Of a DNA stretch of 64,000 nt, positions 8,160 to 16,611 are shown one piece after another. The DNA lies in contig NZ_FNRL01000009.1 in NCBI RefSeq assembly GCF_900107795.1, positions 62,001-126,000 of the forward strand. Direction: 5' to 3'. Both the position numbers and the translations under genes were made by a program. The stretch's first letter is position 1, and each line of letters starts with the position of its first letter. Source of the stretch: Chitinophaga terrae (ex Kim and Jung 2007). GTDB taxonomy: Bacteria > Bacteroidota > Bacteroidia > Chitinophagales > Chitinophagaceae. Below the pieces are notes generated by a model. It saw nothing but the letters and a program-made list of their open reading frames with translations. It ran no database searches and was not told where the DNA came from.

Positions 8160-8588
8160 TTACTTGATTTCAACCAGTTCCAGATCAAAGATCAGGTCCT
8201 CGCCTGCCAGCGCATGGTTAGCATCGAGAGTGATAGCAGCATCAGAAATACCAACTACTTTTACCAGGAATACCTGGCCCTGGGGATTGCTCATCTGCAG
8301 CTCATCGCCGATCTGAGGATTCATATCAGGAGGCATGTTTTCCTTTGGAAATTCGATGATCATCTCTTCACTTTTCGGACCATATGCCTGATCAACAGGG
8401 ATATGAATGGTCTTTTTATCACCGACTTTCATTTCCAGCACCCCATTCTCGAAACCTTTGATAACCATACCGGCACCTACCTTGAATTCCAGTGGATCTC
8501 TACCTTCAGATGAATCGAAGGTAGTACCGTTAGTCAAACGGCCATGGTAATGTACCTTTACAGTATCCCCGTTTTTAACAGTTTGCAT
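8160..8588 (-). CDS. FKBP-type peptidyl-prolyl isomerase, SlyD-like
   Basis: Catalyses proline cis-trans isomerisation and probably acts as a chaperone. The 142-aa cytoplasmic protein has the FKBP core split by an insert-in-flap chaperone domain (about residues 68-120), as in SlyD. Visible landmarks are VKVHYHGRLTNGTTFDSS, VIKGFENGVLEMKVGDKK, and DANHALAGEDLIFDLELV at the C-terminus. It lacks the histidine-rich metal-binding tail of E. coli SlyD. A near -7 motif TATCTTG lies about 33 nt upstream. It is transcribed alone, convergent with the thioesterase. Confidence 0.92.
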   Translation of the reverse strand: MQTVKNGDTVKVHYHGRLTNGTTFDSSEGRDPLEFKVGAGMVIKGFENGVLEMKVGDKKTIHIPVDQAYGPKSEEMIIEFPKENMPPDMNPQIGDELQMSNPQGQVFLVKVVGISDAAITLDANHALAGEDLIFDLELVEIK

Positions 8589-8680
8589 AAAATAACTTGT
8601 TTAATGTTAATAATAAGCGCAAGATACAAAAAGCTGGTATAATCGGTTTTTTTTGGTATATATTACTGTATCTTAACGCT

Positions 8681-9847
8681 ATGAACCGTATATTCCTGTT
8701 TTGCCTCATCCTCCTGGGATGCTACTTTAGATCTACCGCACAATATGCGGACCATGTTTTACCCGGCGCCACACAAACTGCCCGATATTTACCATTACTG
8801 AAAAATAAACGAGTAGCCCTGATGGTGAATCAAACCTCCACCATTGATAAAACACACCTGGTCGACTCGTTGTTGAAACTGAAGATCAATATTGTAAAAA
8901 TTTTTAGCCCGGAACATGGTTTCCGCGGTACAGCCGGCCATGGCGAATCTGTTGCCAACAGTATAGATTCCGCTACAGGCCTTCCTATCATTTCCCTCTA
9001 CGGCCAGCACCGCAAAGCCACCGCAGCAGATCTTAAAGATGTGGATATCCTGGTATTCGATGTACAGGATGTGGGTACCCGTTTCTTCACCTATATTTCC
9101 TCTTTGCAGGAGTTGATGGAATCAGCCGCCGAAAACAAGAAAACACTGGTGATCCTTGATAGGCCCAATCCCAACGGCGATTATATTGATGGCCCCGTTT
9201 TGGACACCGCCTATCGCTCGTTCGTAGGGATGCAGCCCATCCCCGTGGTTCACGGGATGACTGTTGCCGAATATGCACGTATGCTGAATGGAGAACGCTG
9301 GTTAAGCAAAGGCCTGAAATGCGATATTAAAGTAGTGCCTTGCGAGAACTATACTCACCAGACCTACTATAAACTACCTGTTAAACCATCTCCCAACCTG
9401 CCTAATATGGCGGCTGTAAACCTCTACCCTTCCCTTTGTTTCTTTGAGGGCACTGCCCTTAGCCTGGGCCGGGGTACAGATAAGCCATTCCAGGTATATG
9501 GCTCTCCTTTATTCCCGAAACAGGATTTTTCTTTCACGCCAAAGGCCAGCGCCACGAATCCAACACCGGTACTGAAAGACCAGGTTTGCTACGGGTTCGA
9601 CCTGAGCCACGCACCTGAAACCGTTCCGTACAAAGGCAGGAAACTGGAACTGAAATGGCTGATCAGCGCATACCACCTGTTCCCGAATAAAGACAAATTC
9701 TTTAATCCTTTCTTCGCCAAACTTGCCGGCACTAAAACACTGCAACAGCAAATAGAAAAAGGATTATCAGAAGCGGAAATACGGAAAAGCTGGGAACCCG
9801 GGCTGGCGAAATTCAAAGTGATCAGGGCCAAATACCTGTTATATTAG
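8681..9847 (+). CDS. DUF1343 / NamZ-type exo-beta-N-acetylmuramidase, secreted
   Basis: DUF1343 proteins were shown in Bacillus subtilis (NamZ) to release terminal N-acetylmuramic acid from peptidoglycan fragments; this one is assigned by family similarity. The 388-aa protein starts at the ATG at 8681 with a signal peptide (MNRIFLFCLILLGCYFRS, ending near STAQ). The mature part contains RVALMVNQTS, FSPEHGFRG, VFDVQDVGTRFFTY and LDRPNPNG. The longer frame from 8597 adds an unlikely 28-residue leader and is not used. Function in muropeptide recycling is likely in the periplasm or outside the cell. Confidence 0.88.
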   Translation: MNRIFLFCLILLGCYFRSTAQYADHVLPGATQTARYLPLLKNKRVALMVNQTSTIDKTHLVDSLLKLKINIVKIFSPEHGFRGTAGHGESVANSIDSATGLPIISLYGQHRKATAADLKDVDILVFDVQDVGTRFFTYISSLQELMESAAENKKTLVILDRPNPNGDYIDGPVLDTAYRSFVGMQPIPVVHGMTVAEYARMLNGERWLSKGLKCDIKVVPCENYTHQTYYKLPVKPSPNLPNMAAVNLYPSLCFFEGTALSLGRGTDKPFQVYGSPLFPKQDFSFTPKASATNPTPVLKDQVCYGFDLSHAPETVPYKGRKLELKWLISAYHLFPNKDKFFNPFFAKLAGTKTLQQQIEKGLSEAEIRKSWEPGLAKFKVIRAKYLLY

Positions 9848-9852
9848 TTATA

Positions 9853-9890
9853 AAAAGATGTGGTTGCAGGGGTCTGCAACCACATCTTTT
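9853..9890. terminator. Strong bidirectional terminator
   Basis: A perfect 17-bp stem (9853-9869 with 9874-9890) and a 4-nt GGGT loop. A-run on the left and T-run on the right are part of the stem. It overlaps the last codon of the convergent esterase-like gene. Confidence 0.92.
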
Positions 9891-11022
9891 AAAGCACCAC
9901 CGCATTCGTTACCTGTGGCGCCTTTACGCTTATTATCACTTCTTCATTACGCGTATTGAAACATTCCCCGTACTGACCTGATTTCAATATTACCTCCACC
10001 GTTACCTTACCGGCTGGCGTAGGCGCTGGCAAACAGTTTTCCGGCCCATAAACTCCAATGTTGGCAAACTGGTTCCCCCACCTGCTCCTGATAAAATTTC
10101 CCATCCACCTGTAATCCCTTCCGCCAAAAGACTGTTTCTGCTCCTGCAAATGCTGGGTGGCAGCCCAAACAATGATCTTTGCATCCGGGCGCTGGTCCGC
10201 ATAATAACGGAGATTATTGAACATAGCGCTATCTCTCAGCAACATGGCGTTAGGATCTACATAAAAATCAGACATGGCACGCAAGTTTTGCAGGTTAAGA
10301 TCCAGCCATTGCGAGCCGCCGGCAAACCGCTGCAAGGCATACACAGCTTTATGAGCCGTTATAGCACTGGCTTTCAGGCTATCGACCTTAAATATTTTAA
10401 AAATATTCTTATAATCCATATACCCATTGTAGAACCTGGAATACAACGCCACAGCATCATCCAGCTTTGCAACATAATAATCGACCGAATCTGCTGCGCT
10501 CTTCTTTATCTCCTCCCTGATCGCATTTCCCAATAACACGGGATTTTGAAAATCTATACCGCCAATGCTTACACGATTATTATTCGCCTTGTTATAATCA
10601 CGTAGCCAGGCAAACAGTTCCCCGATCCTGGGAGTATTGTAAATATTTTTCAACACGTAATCGTTCGTCGCATTCATTTCTTTGAGCGCAGTGCGCAGGT
10701 CTACATGGTCATCTCCCTTAATGTAACGATCCAATAACTGGCAGGCGTTCAGGCTGGCTTCCAGCAGTACCAGGCTGAAATTATGTTGCTCGACCAGCGA
10801 TTTGAGCAACTGGGATTTTATCTTGTAATAGGAAGATTTAAGATGTTCGGCCTCTCCAAGCCCTACCACTTTCTTCTCTTTAACGGCATTAACGGCCAGC
10901 TTCAGTTGGTCTGCCGATAAGGTATCGGCCTTGTAATTGCCGGTTGCAGCAAGGTATTGGGCGGTACAGTCAGATGTTTTGAATAAATAACAGGCTAATA
11001 AAACCAGGAAATAACGAAGCAT
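9889..11022 (-). CDS. Secreted erythromycin esterase-like protein
   Basis: The family (PF05139) includes EreA/EreB, which open the macrolide lactone ring, but most members have no known substrate. From the ATG at 11022 the 377-aa protein has a signal peptide (MLRYFLVLLACYLF) and the family start VVGLGEAEH, holding the catalytic Glu and His. The later family motif W-A-H-N-x-H reads W-A-A-T-Q-H here, so the first histidine is missing. The last 80 residues after the core are extra. Resistance should therefore not be assumed. Earlier start codons overlap fmt and are rejected. Confidence 0.8.
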   Translation of the reverse strand: MLRYFLVLLACYLFKTSDCTAQYLAATGNYKADTLSADQLKLAVNAVKEKKVVGLGEAEHLKSSYYKIKSQLLKSLVEQHNFSLVLLEASLNACQLLDRYIKGDDHVDLRTALKEMNATNDYVLKNIYNTPRIGELFAWLRDYNKANNNRVSIGGIDFQNPVLLGNAIREEIKKSAADSVDYYVAKLDDAVALYSRFYNGYMDYKNIFKIFKVDSLKASAITAHKAVYALQRFAGGSQWLDLNLQNLRAMSDFYVDPNAMLLRDSAMFNNLRYYADQRPDAKIIVWAATQHLQEQKQSFGGRDYRWMGNFIRSRWGNQFANIGVYGPENCLPAPTPAGKVTVEVILKSGQYGECFNTRNEEVIISVKAPQVTNAVVL

Positions 11023-11109
11023 AGCGACAAATTTTTTATAACCATCCAGATTAAAAATACCTTGTTTTCCATAAAAACATCCTTCATGGGAAATAATTAA
11101 ATTGCACCC

Positions 11110-12036
11110 ATGAATAAAGATTTCAAGATTGTTTTTATGGGAACGCCCGACTTTGCAGTGGCTTCCCTGGATATATTGGTTCAAAACGGGTTTAATATCG
11201 TGGGAGTGGTTACGGCTCCTGACAAACCCGCGGGGCGCGGACTTCAGCTGCAGGAAAGCGCCGTGAAACGGTATGCTGTCAGCAAAGGATTGAAAGTTTT
11301 ACAACCTGAGAAACTGAAGAACCCTGCATTCCTGGAAGAACTGAAAGCGCTGAATGCCGACCTGCAGGTAGTGGTAGCGTTCCGTATGTTGCCTGAGCTG
11401 GTATGGAATATGCCTCCGCAGGGCACTATCAACGTACATGCATCGTTGTTACCCAACTACCGGGGCGCAGCGCCTATCAACTGGGCTGTAATCAACGGGG
11501 AGAAAGAATCAGGCGTCACCACGTTCAAACTGCAACACGAAATAGATACAGGCGATGTACTGTTCAGTGAACGGGTGCCTATCCGTGAAGATGAAACAGC
11601 CGGCGAACTGCACGACGTATTAATGCAAACCGGCGCAACGCTCCTGCTGAAAACCGTTACAGCGATCGCCGAAAACCAGGTCACTCCTATCCCCCAGGCC
11701 AATATCCCGTTGGACGAGATCAAACACGCTCCAAAGATCTTCAAAGAAACCTGCCAGATCAAATGGGACCGGCCCCTGGACGCAATATACAACCTGGTGA
11801 GAGGCCTCAGTCCTTACCCTACCGCCTGGACAACCTTCCAGGGCAAAACCCTGAAAATATTCAAGGCACATAAAGAGCATACCACTCCAACCGTTGCGCC
11901 AGGCGAATTTGTGACTGATCAGAAAACCTTCATCAAAATAGCCGCGCCCGATGGCTACCTCTCCCTCGACGAAATCCAGCTGGAAGGCAAGAAGAAAATG
12001 GATATCACGAGCTTCCTGAGGGGCTACCGGTTCTAG
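11110..12036 (+). CDS. fmt: Methionyl-tRNA formyltransferase
   Basis: Formylates initiator Met-tRNA with 10-formyltetrahydrofolate. The N-terminal Rossmann domain begins KIVFMGTPDFAVASL, the active-site segment reads NVHASLLPNYRGAAPINWAV, and the C-terminal OB-like tRNA-binding domain follows from about residue 205. 308 aa is standard. A near -7 motif (TAAATTG) lies just before the ATG, suggesting a very short leader. The TAG stop at 12034-12036 overlaps the first base of a long hairpin repeat shared with the convergent LysM gene. Confidence 0.97.
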   Translation: MNKDFKIVFMGTPDFAVASLDILVQNGFNIVGVVTAPDKPAGRGLQLQESAVKRYAVSKGLKVLQPEKLKNPAFLEELKALNADLQVVVAFRMLPELVWNMPPQGTINVHASLLPNYRGAAPINWAVINGEKESGVTTFKLQHEIDTGDVLFSERVPIREDETAGELHDVLMQTGATLLLKTVTAIAENQVTPIPQANIPLDEIKHAPKIFKETCQIKWDRPLDAIYNLVRGLSPYPTAWTTFQGKTLKIFKAHKEHTTPTVAPGEFVTDQKTFIKIAAPDGYLSLDEIQLEGKKKMDITSFLRGYRF

Positions 12037-12235
12037 TTTCACGGAGTTTCACGCAAAGAAGCAAAGAAGCAAAGAGGCATAAGGATTTTTTGACCGAAGC
12101 AAAAATAAGAAAGCAAAGAAGTGGAGATTGTTTTTTGTCACAAGTATCTCTACTTCTTTGCTTTCTTATTTTCCTTAAAACAAATTTCTTATGCCTCTTT
12201 GCTTCTTTGCTTCTTTGCGTGAAACTCCGTGAAAC
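12036..12235. repeat. Long hairpin repeat element, copy 1 (R1)
   Basis: A 200-bp inverted repeat that exactly fills the space between the TAG stops of fmt (plus) and the LysM gene (minus). The outer 48 bp are identical in both arms (12036-12083 and 12188-12235): GTTTCACGGAG, then TTTCACGC and 8-nt units AAAGAAGC, AAAGAAGC, AAAGAGGC, then ATAAG. The inner arms share AATAAGAAAGCAAAGAAG. The middle segments differ: the left arm has TTTTTTGACCGAAGC, the right arm the A/T-rich version found in other copies. Confidence 0.95.
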
Positions 12236-13228
12236 CTACTTCTCGTAGCTAAGTTCGCAATAGAACTTGGTTTCGTTGCTGCCCAGCGCTTCCATAGCGG
12301 CATCGCTCAGTTTGATGATGAGGCCCGCGTTGGGTTTCAGCTGAGGGATCACGTCCAGGACCTTCGCATAAACGAATTTGCCGTTCAGTGGATTGGTCAC
12401 TTTGATGATAGTACCTCTGGGGGCAGAGTTATGTAATGCGTAGTATTTATTTACCGCGTTGCTTTTAAACCAGGTGCCGGGGCCTTTTTCGGTGGCCACC
12501 TTTTTACCGTTGTTGGTCTGTTCCATGTACAGTTGTTCGAAGTCGGTACTGGTAGAAGCAGGAACGTTGGTTTTTACCGGAGTGGCAGCTTCCGCAACTG
12601 GCTCGGGTTTCGAAGCAGGAGGCGGAGTTGCCGCAGTAGTGTTGTTATCTACCTGGTCGCCTGTATGATCACCGGCCGGGTCCTGGGTAATAATTTCCTT
12701 TTCCGCCGGTTTCTTGGCCGGTTTCGCCGGTGGAGCAGCCGCTACTTCTCCGCCTTCGCTGGCTGCCGGAGCAGCGCTGGCTGCATTGCCTCCTTTCAGG
12801 TAACCAATGATAATGTAGGAATCTTTCTTTAATCCATCACCTGATAATTTATTCCAGGTACGGATGTTATCCAGTGCTACCTTATTGTAGTTAACACTAA
12901 CGCGATAGAGCGTTTCTTTATCAGTTACTTTGTGATAGACAGGTTGACCAGTTGCACCGGCTTTCTGGGAAAAGTTGGTGGCGGTAAGCGGGATATTTAT
13001 CTGTTTACCCAACTGTAAACCATGATCCATGGAAATTTTATTGGCAGAGGCAATTTCTTTTGGAGGTATGCCATAGGCACGGCTTAGACTATAGAAATTT
13101 TCTCCTTTTTTAACGGTGTGGGTGATGTATAGCGAAGGCGTTGTACCCTTCACTTCCAGTACATCCTGGGCCTGCACAGCTACTGCACTGAAACCAAACA
13201 AGACGATTGACAGAATCGATTTTATCAT
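12236..13228 (-). CDS. Secreted protein with two LysM domains and a C-terminal DPBB-like domain
   Basis: Probably binds peptidoglycan in the periplasm. From the ATG at 13228 the 330-aa protein has a signal peptide (MIKSILSIVLFGFSAVAVQA), a first LysM (HTVKKGENFYSLSRAYG), a second LysM-like repeat (HKVTDKETLYRVSVNYN), a low-complexity Ala/Pro/Glu linker, and a C-terminal domain (PRGTIIKVTNPLNGKFVYAK) that resembles the double-psi beta-barrel of RlpA. No lytic activity can be claimed. A longer frame from 13300 lacks support. The stop codon touches repeat R1. A -7 box lies at 13323-13330. Confidence 0.88.
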   Translation of the reverse strand: MIKSILSIVLFGFSAVAVQAQDVLEVKGTTPSLYITHTVKKGENFYSLSRAYGIPPKEIASANKISMDHGLQLGKQINIPLTATNFSQKAGATGQPVYHKVTDKETLYRVSVNYNKVALDNIRTWNKLSGDGLKKDSYIIIGYLKGGNAASAAPAASEGGEVAAAPPAKPAKKPAEKEIITQDPAGDHTGDQVDNNTTAATPPPASKPEPVAEAATPVKTNVPASTSTDFEQLYMEQTNNGKKVATEKGPGTWFKSNAVNKYYALHNSAPRGTIIKVTNPLNGKFVYAKVLDVIPQLKPNAGLIIKLSDAAMEALGSNETKFYCELSYEK

Positions 13229-13322
13229 ACAAACTTTATTTATAATTGATGTGCTGTTACTTGTCGAAATACTTAGGCAAACAATTATGCTTTCGGGCAA
13301 CGAATATATGCGTAAAAATTGA

Positions 13323-13330
13323 CAAATTTA
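13323..13330 (-). promoter_or_regulatory. -7 box for the LysM gene (TAAATTTG)
   Basis: Exact TAnnTTTG on the minus strand, about 95 nt before the ATG at 13228. It coincides with the TAA that ends the open frame continuing past the rsmF-like gene. Confidence 0.5.
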
Positions 13331-13432
13331 CTTATTAAACCAAACGGAGAATCCTTCATTTTGTTGTAACCGGTCATCAGGAATTTCGTCCGCCAGTCTC
13401 TTCAAAACCCAGAACAGCAAACCTTCTGCGGT

Positions 13433-14842
13433 TCACAGCCCCTGGATATCTTTCAGGATTCGCAATTCTTTTGGATAATAATTATTTATCCTGTTAGGTA
13501 AAAATTTCGCCCAACCCAGTTGCATTCCTTCATAGGCAACTAATCCCCAGCCCTTTACAGGCAATGAGATCCCAGGGTCTTCCTTTTTCAGGTATTGCAA
13601 TGCTGCCTGTTTACTGAGTTCTACCACCGGCACCTGCTCTGCCGCCAATGTGCTCATGGCCAGTTGATGATCAGGTATCAATTCTTTTGCCCCCAACTGT
13701 CCCAGTTTCACTCCGGCTTTGCGTATGTAAAGTTGCTGTTGCAATGCCGGTAAAGCCGCTGCTACAGCCGGCGCCAAACCAAGCACCTCATCCTGGTGCA
13801 GGAAGAATTCATATCCCGCCGGCTTATTTACCCAGGGCGAAAGAAGATCCAGCTGCTTTGCCGTCAGCGTACCTGTTTTATTTTTCTGTTTGGGTTCCCT
13901 GAATTCTTTTTCCCCGCCCTTCTTCCGGAGGCAAGCCAGGAAAAGGCCTTCGCCTTTCAACCTGTCGGGGTAGAACCGGTATCCCGATAAATTTCGTTTA
14001 CTCGTTTCCGTTATAATTATATTCCATTCTTCTGGTATCGGCAAAGGAATATTTTCCAGTTCAAAATGATCGGCCAGCCAGTCTAAGATGGCTTCATCTT
14101 CTGCTGCCGAAAAAGAACAGGTAGAATAGATCAACACCCCGCTCGCTTTCAGGGCTGGTAGTATGTCGGCCAGGATGCGCTGCTGGCGCTGACTGCATAA
14201 GGCCACATGATCCAGCGACCATTCAGAGATCAGTTCAGGGTCACGCCGGAAAAGTCCGCTGCCAGAGCAGGGCGCATCTACCACCACCAGGTCGAAATAC
14301 CCTTGCAACGCGGCAAAATCCTTTGGGTCGTTGTTGCTTACCACAACATTGGCCGCTCCCCATTTCGTGAGGTTATCGGCCAGCAAAGCAGCCCGGGATT
14401 TGATGACTTCATTGGAGACCAGCAAACTGTTGTCAGGAAGCAGTGACTGCAACAAAGTGGATTTTCCTCCCGGCGCCGCGCACAGATCCAGGACCTTCAG
14501 ACCTGCACCGGGGTCTGTGGTCTGTTTCACTGCATATTCCAGGAACATGGAAGATGCTTCCTGTACATAGTATGCACCTGCATGAAAATATGGATCGAGT
14601 GTGAAAGACGGGCGTTGGGGAAGGTAATATCCCTGGGATGTCCACGGTACTTTACTGACGCCGGTTGCGGATAACGACTGAAGAACTTTATCGATCCCGT
14701 TTGCTGACCTGAGCTTATTGGGGTTAAGGCGGAGAGAAGTAACCTTTTCTGCGGCTTCATGCACCTGCTCAAAAGTTGCGCGATTGTACCCCGGAATTCC
14801 TTCCAATGACTCTAATAATGCTGCTGGTAAATGACTGGACAA
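13433..14842 (-). CDS. RsmF/NSUN-type RNA (cytosine-5) methyltransferase
   Basis: Predicted SAM-dependent m5C methyltransferase acting on rRNA or tRNA; the exact target is not readable. The catalytic core contains VLDLCAAPGGKSTLL, VVVDAPCSGSGLF (first catalytic cysteine) and IYSTCSFSAAEDE (second cysteine), followed by an RsmF-like C-terminal domain. 469 aa fits the RsmF group. The start is a TTG at 14842: a -7 box (TATTTTTG, 14856-14863) lies 13 nt upstream and no ATG occurs in the first 100 codons. The TGA stop is followed by 34 further open codons in the same frame. Confidence 0.93.
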   Translation of the reverse strand: MSSHLPAALLESLEGIPGYNRATFEQVHEAAEKVTSLRLNPNKLRSANGIDKVLQSLSATGVSKVPWTSQGYYLPQRPSFTLDPYFHAGAYYVQEASSMFLEYAVKQTTDPGAGLKVLDLCAAPGGKSTLLQSLLPDNSLLVSNEVIKSRAALLADNLTKWGAANVVVSNNDPKDFAALQGYFDLVVVDAPCSGSGLFRRDPELISEWSLDHVALCSQRQQRILADILPALKASGVLIYSTCSFSAAEDEAILDWLADHFELENIPLPIPEEWNIIITETSKRNLSGYRFYPDRLKGEGLFLACLRKKGGEKEFREPKQKNKTGTLTAKQLDLLSPWVNKPAGYEFFLHQDEVLGLAPAVAAALPALQQQLYIRKAGVKLGQLGAKELIPDHQLAMSTLAAEQVPVVELSKQAALQYLKKEDPGISLPVKGWGLVAYEGMQLGWAKFLPNRINNYYPKELRILKDIQGL

Positions 14843-14855
14843 AGGTGTTTTTCTG

Positions 14856-14863
14856 CAAAAATA
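14856..14863 (-). promoter_or_regulatory. -7 box for the RsmF-like gene (TATTTTTG)
   Basis: Exact TAnnTTTG on the minus strand between the pntB stop and the TTG start at 14842. It supports separate transcription from the pnt genes and decides the unusual TTG start. Confidence 0.65.
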
Positions 14864-14869
14864 AGAAAA

Positions 14870-16261
14870 CTATACCTCCTTTACGGCAGCTGCCAGATCC
14901 TGGAGCACTTTCCTGGCATCTCCGAACAGCATAGATGTTTTAGGCTGGAAGAAAAGTTCGTTTTCAATACCGGCATAACCGGGTTTCATACTGCGTTTGT
15001 TTACGATAACAGCTTTTGCATTTTCCACTTCCAGTATAGGCATACCGTATATAGGGCTGGCCGGATTTGTTTTGGCTGCGGGGTTCACCACATCGTTGGC
15101 CCCTAATATCAGTACCGCGTCGGCAGTTGCCAGCTCATTGTTGGCGTCTTCCATCTCCAGGAGTTTTTCGTAAGGGACATCTGCTTCTGCCAGCAGAACA
15201 TTCATGTGCCCCGGCATACGGCCGGCAACAGGATGTATAGCATATTTAACGGTTACGCCCCTGTCTTCCAACAGCTTTTCCAGTTCATGCACCGCATGTT
15301 GCGCCTGTGCTACCGCCAATCCATATCCCGGAACGACGATCACTTTATTGGCGTAAGCCAGTACTACAGCCGTATCCGACAAACTGATCTCCCTGTAATG
15401 CCCTTGTTCCCCGCCTCCGCCGGCAGCCGCAGTAGCGCCGCCAAAAGAACCTATCAGCACATTTTTCAGGGAACGGTTCATGGCATTGCACATAAGAATG
15501 GTAAGGATAGTACCCGCAGAACCCACAAGTATACCGCCTGTCAGCATTACAGGATTATCGTACAGGAAACCGCCGCAGGCGGCGGCTACACCGGTAAAAG
15601 AGTTCAGTAATGAAATTACGACAGGCATATCGGCGCCGCCTATTGGAAGTACGAACAAAACGCCGTAGACCAGCGAAAGTGCGCAAATGGTGTAAAAGAG
15701 AGCGGTAACCGCAGCGCTGCTGAGTCCAGTGAACAGGAGGACAGACAAGATCACTATGGCGCCGAGAATAAGGAGGTTTACGATATGCTGCCCATTGAAA
15801 GAAAAGTCCTTTATTTTTCCCGCCAGTTTCCCATAGGCGATGATACTGCCCGCACAGGAAACTGCGCCAATCACCAGGCTTAGCAGCATGATCACGACCA
15901 TGCCATCCATAAGGGGGTAGTGAGCAAATTCGATAATGGAGATCAGGGCGGCGCAGGCTCCTCCCATGCCGTTGAAAAGGCTTACCATTTCAGGCATGGC
16001 GGTCATTTTTACTTTGCGGGCTGCCGAAACGCCTGCAATGGAGCCAATGGCCAGGGCGGCGAATATCCAGCCGAGGTTGTGAAGCGGTTCGCCGTTCACC
16101 CTATACAGGAAAATGGTTCCGAGAATAGCCAGTAACATACCCGCGGCTGCTACCAGGTTCCCTTTGCGGGCGGTATCAGGGCGGCTTAACATTTTCAAAC
16201 CCAATATGAATGTAACTGATCCAACCAGGTAGATGATCGATAAAATGCTGGAACCTATCAT
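14870..16261 (-). CDS. pntB: NAD(P) transhydrogenase subunit beta
   Basis: Membrane and NADP(H)-binding subunit of the proton-translocating transhydrogenase, which makes NADPH from NADH at the expense of the proton gradient. About eight to nine membrane helices fill residues 1-270, followed by the soluble dIII domain with VVPGYGLAVAQAQHAV, AEADVPYEKL and ILGANDVVNPAA, the NADP-binding signature. 463 aa is typical. It lies 15 nt after pntAB and ends the hemH-hemG-pnt run. Confidence 0.97.
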   Translation of the reverse strand: MIGSSILSIIYLVGSVTFILGLKMLSRPDTARKGNLVAAAGMLLAILGTIFLYRVNGEPLHNLGWIFAALAIGSIAGVSAARKVKMTAMPEMVSLFNGMGGACAALISIIEFAHYPLMDGMVVIMLLSLVIGAVSCAGSIIAYGKLAGKIKDFSFNGQHIVNLLILGAIVILSVLLFTGLSSAAVTALFYTICALSLVYGVLFVLPIGGADMPVVISLLNSFTGVAAACGGFLYDNPVMLTGGILVGSAGTILTILMCNAMNRSLKNVLIGSFGGATAAAGGGGEQGHYREISLSDTAVVLAYANKVIVVPGYGLAVAQAQHAVHELEKLLEDRGVTVKYAIHPVAGRMPGHMNVLLAEADVPYEKLLEMEDANNELATADAVLILGANDVVNPAAKTNPASPIYGMPILEVENAKAVIVNKRSMKPGYAGIENELFFQPKTSMLFGDARKVLQDLAAAVKEV

Positions 16262-16276
16262 AAGCTAAACTTTATA

Positions 16277-16588
16277 CTATTTCTTTTTGCCTTTGAACAT
16301 TTCCAGCATGCGATCAGTAACCACGAAACCGCCAACTACGTTGATGGTACCCAGTATTACCGCCAGAAACCCGATGATGAGCGCCGGGATATTATCCGGT
16401 TCCGCTTTCCCCATTACGATAATGGCGCCGATGATCACTACCCCGTGAATAGCGTTAGCCCCGCTCATAAGAGGGGTATGCAGCACAGACGGAACCCGTG
16501 AGATCACTTCAACACCCAGGAAGATGGAGAGGATAACGATGTAGATCAATTCGGTATGCTGATGAAAAAAAGCCAGTAGCGTATCCAT
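16277..16588 (-). CDS. pntAB: NAD(P) transhydrogenase subunit alpha, membrane part
   Basis: Encodes the membrane segment (dIIa) of the alpha subunit as a separate 103-aa polypeptide with about three helices. It includes SGANAIHGVVIIGAIIVMG and VVGGFVVTDRMLEMFKGKKK, both characteristic of the PntA C-terminal membrane domain. The three-gene form is known from Rhodospirillum rubrum and is common in Bacteroidota. It lies 23 nt after pntAA and 15 nt before pntB. Confidence 0.95.
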   Translation of the reverse strand: MDTLLAFFHQHTELIYIVILSIFLGVEVISRVPSVLHTPLMSGANAIHGVVIIGAIIVMGKAEPDNIPALIIGFLAVILGTINVVGGFVVTDRMLEMFKGKKK

Positions 16589-16611
16589 GGATCAATTGTT
16601 TATAAACTGAA

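Noticed and set aside
9889..11022. Annotating the esterase-like gene as macrolide resistance
   Set aside because: One family histidine is missing and most members of this family have no resistance function.
12045..12083. Tandem GCAAAGAA units resemble a CRISPR-like or microsatellite array
   Set aside because: Only three to four 8-nt units occur per arm with no spacers, and they are mirrored in the opposite arm. They are part of the hairpin element.
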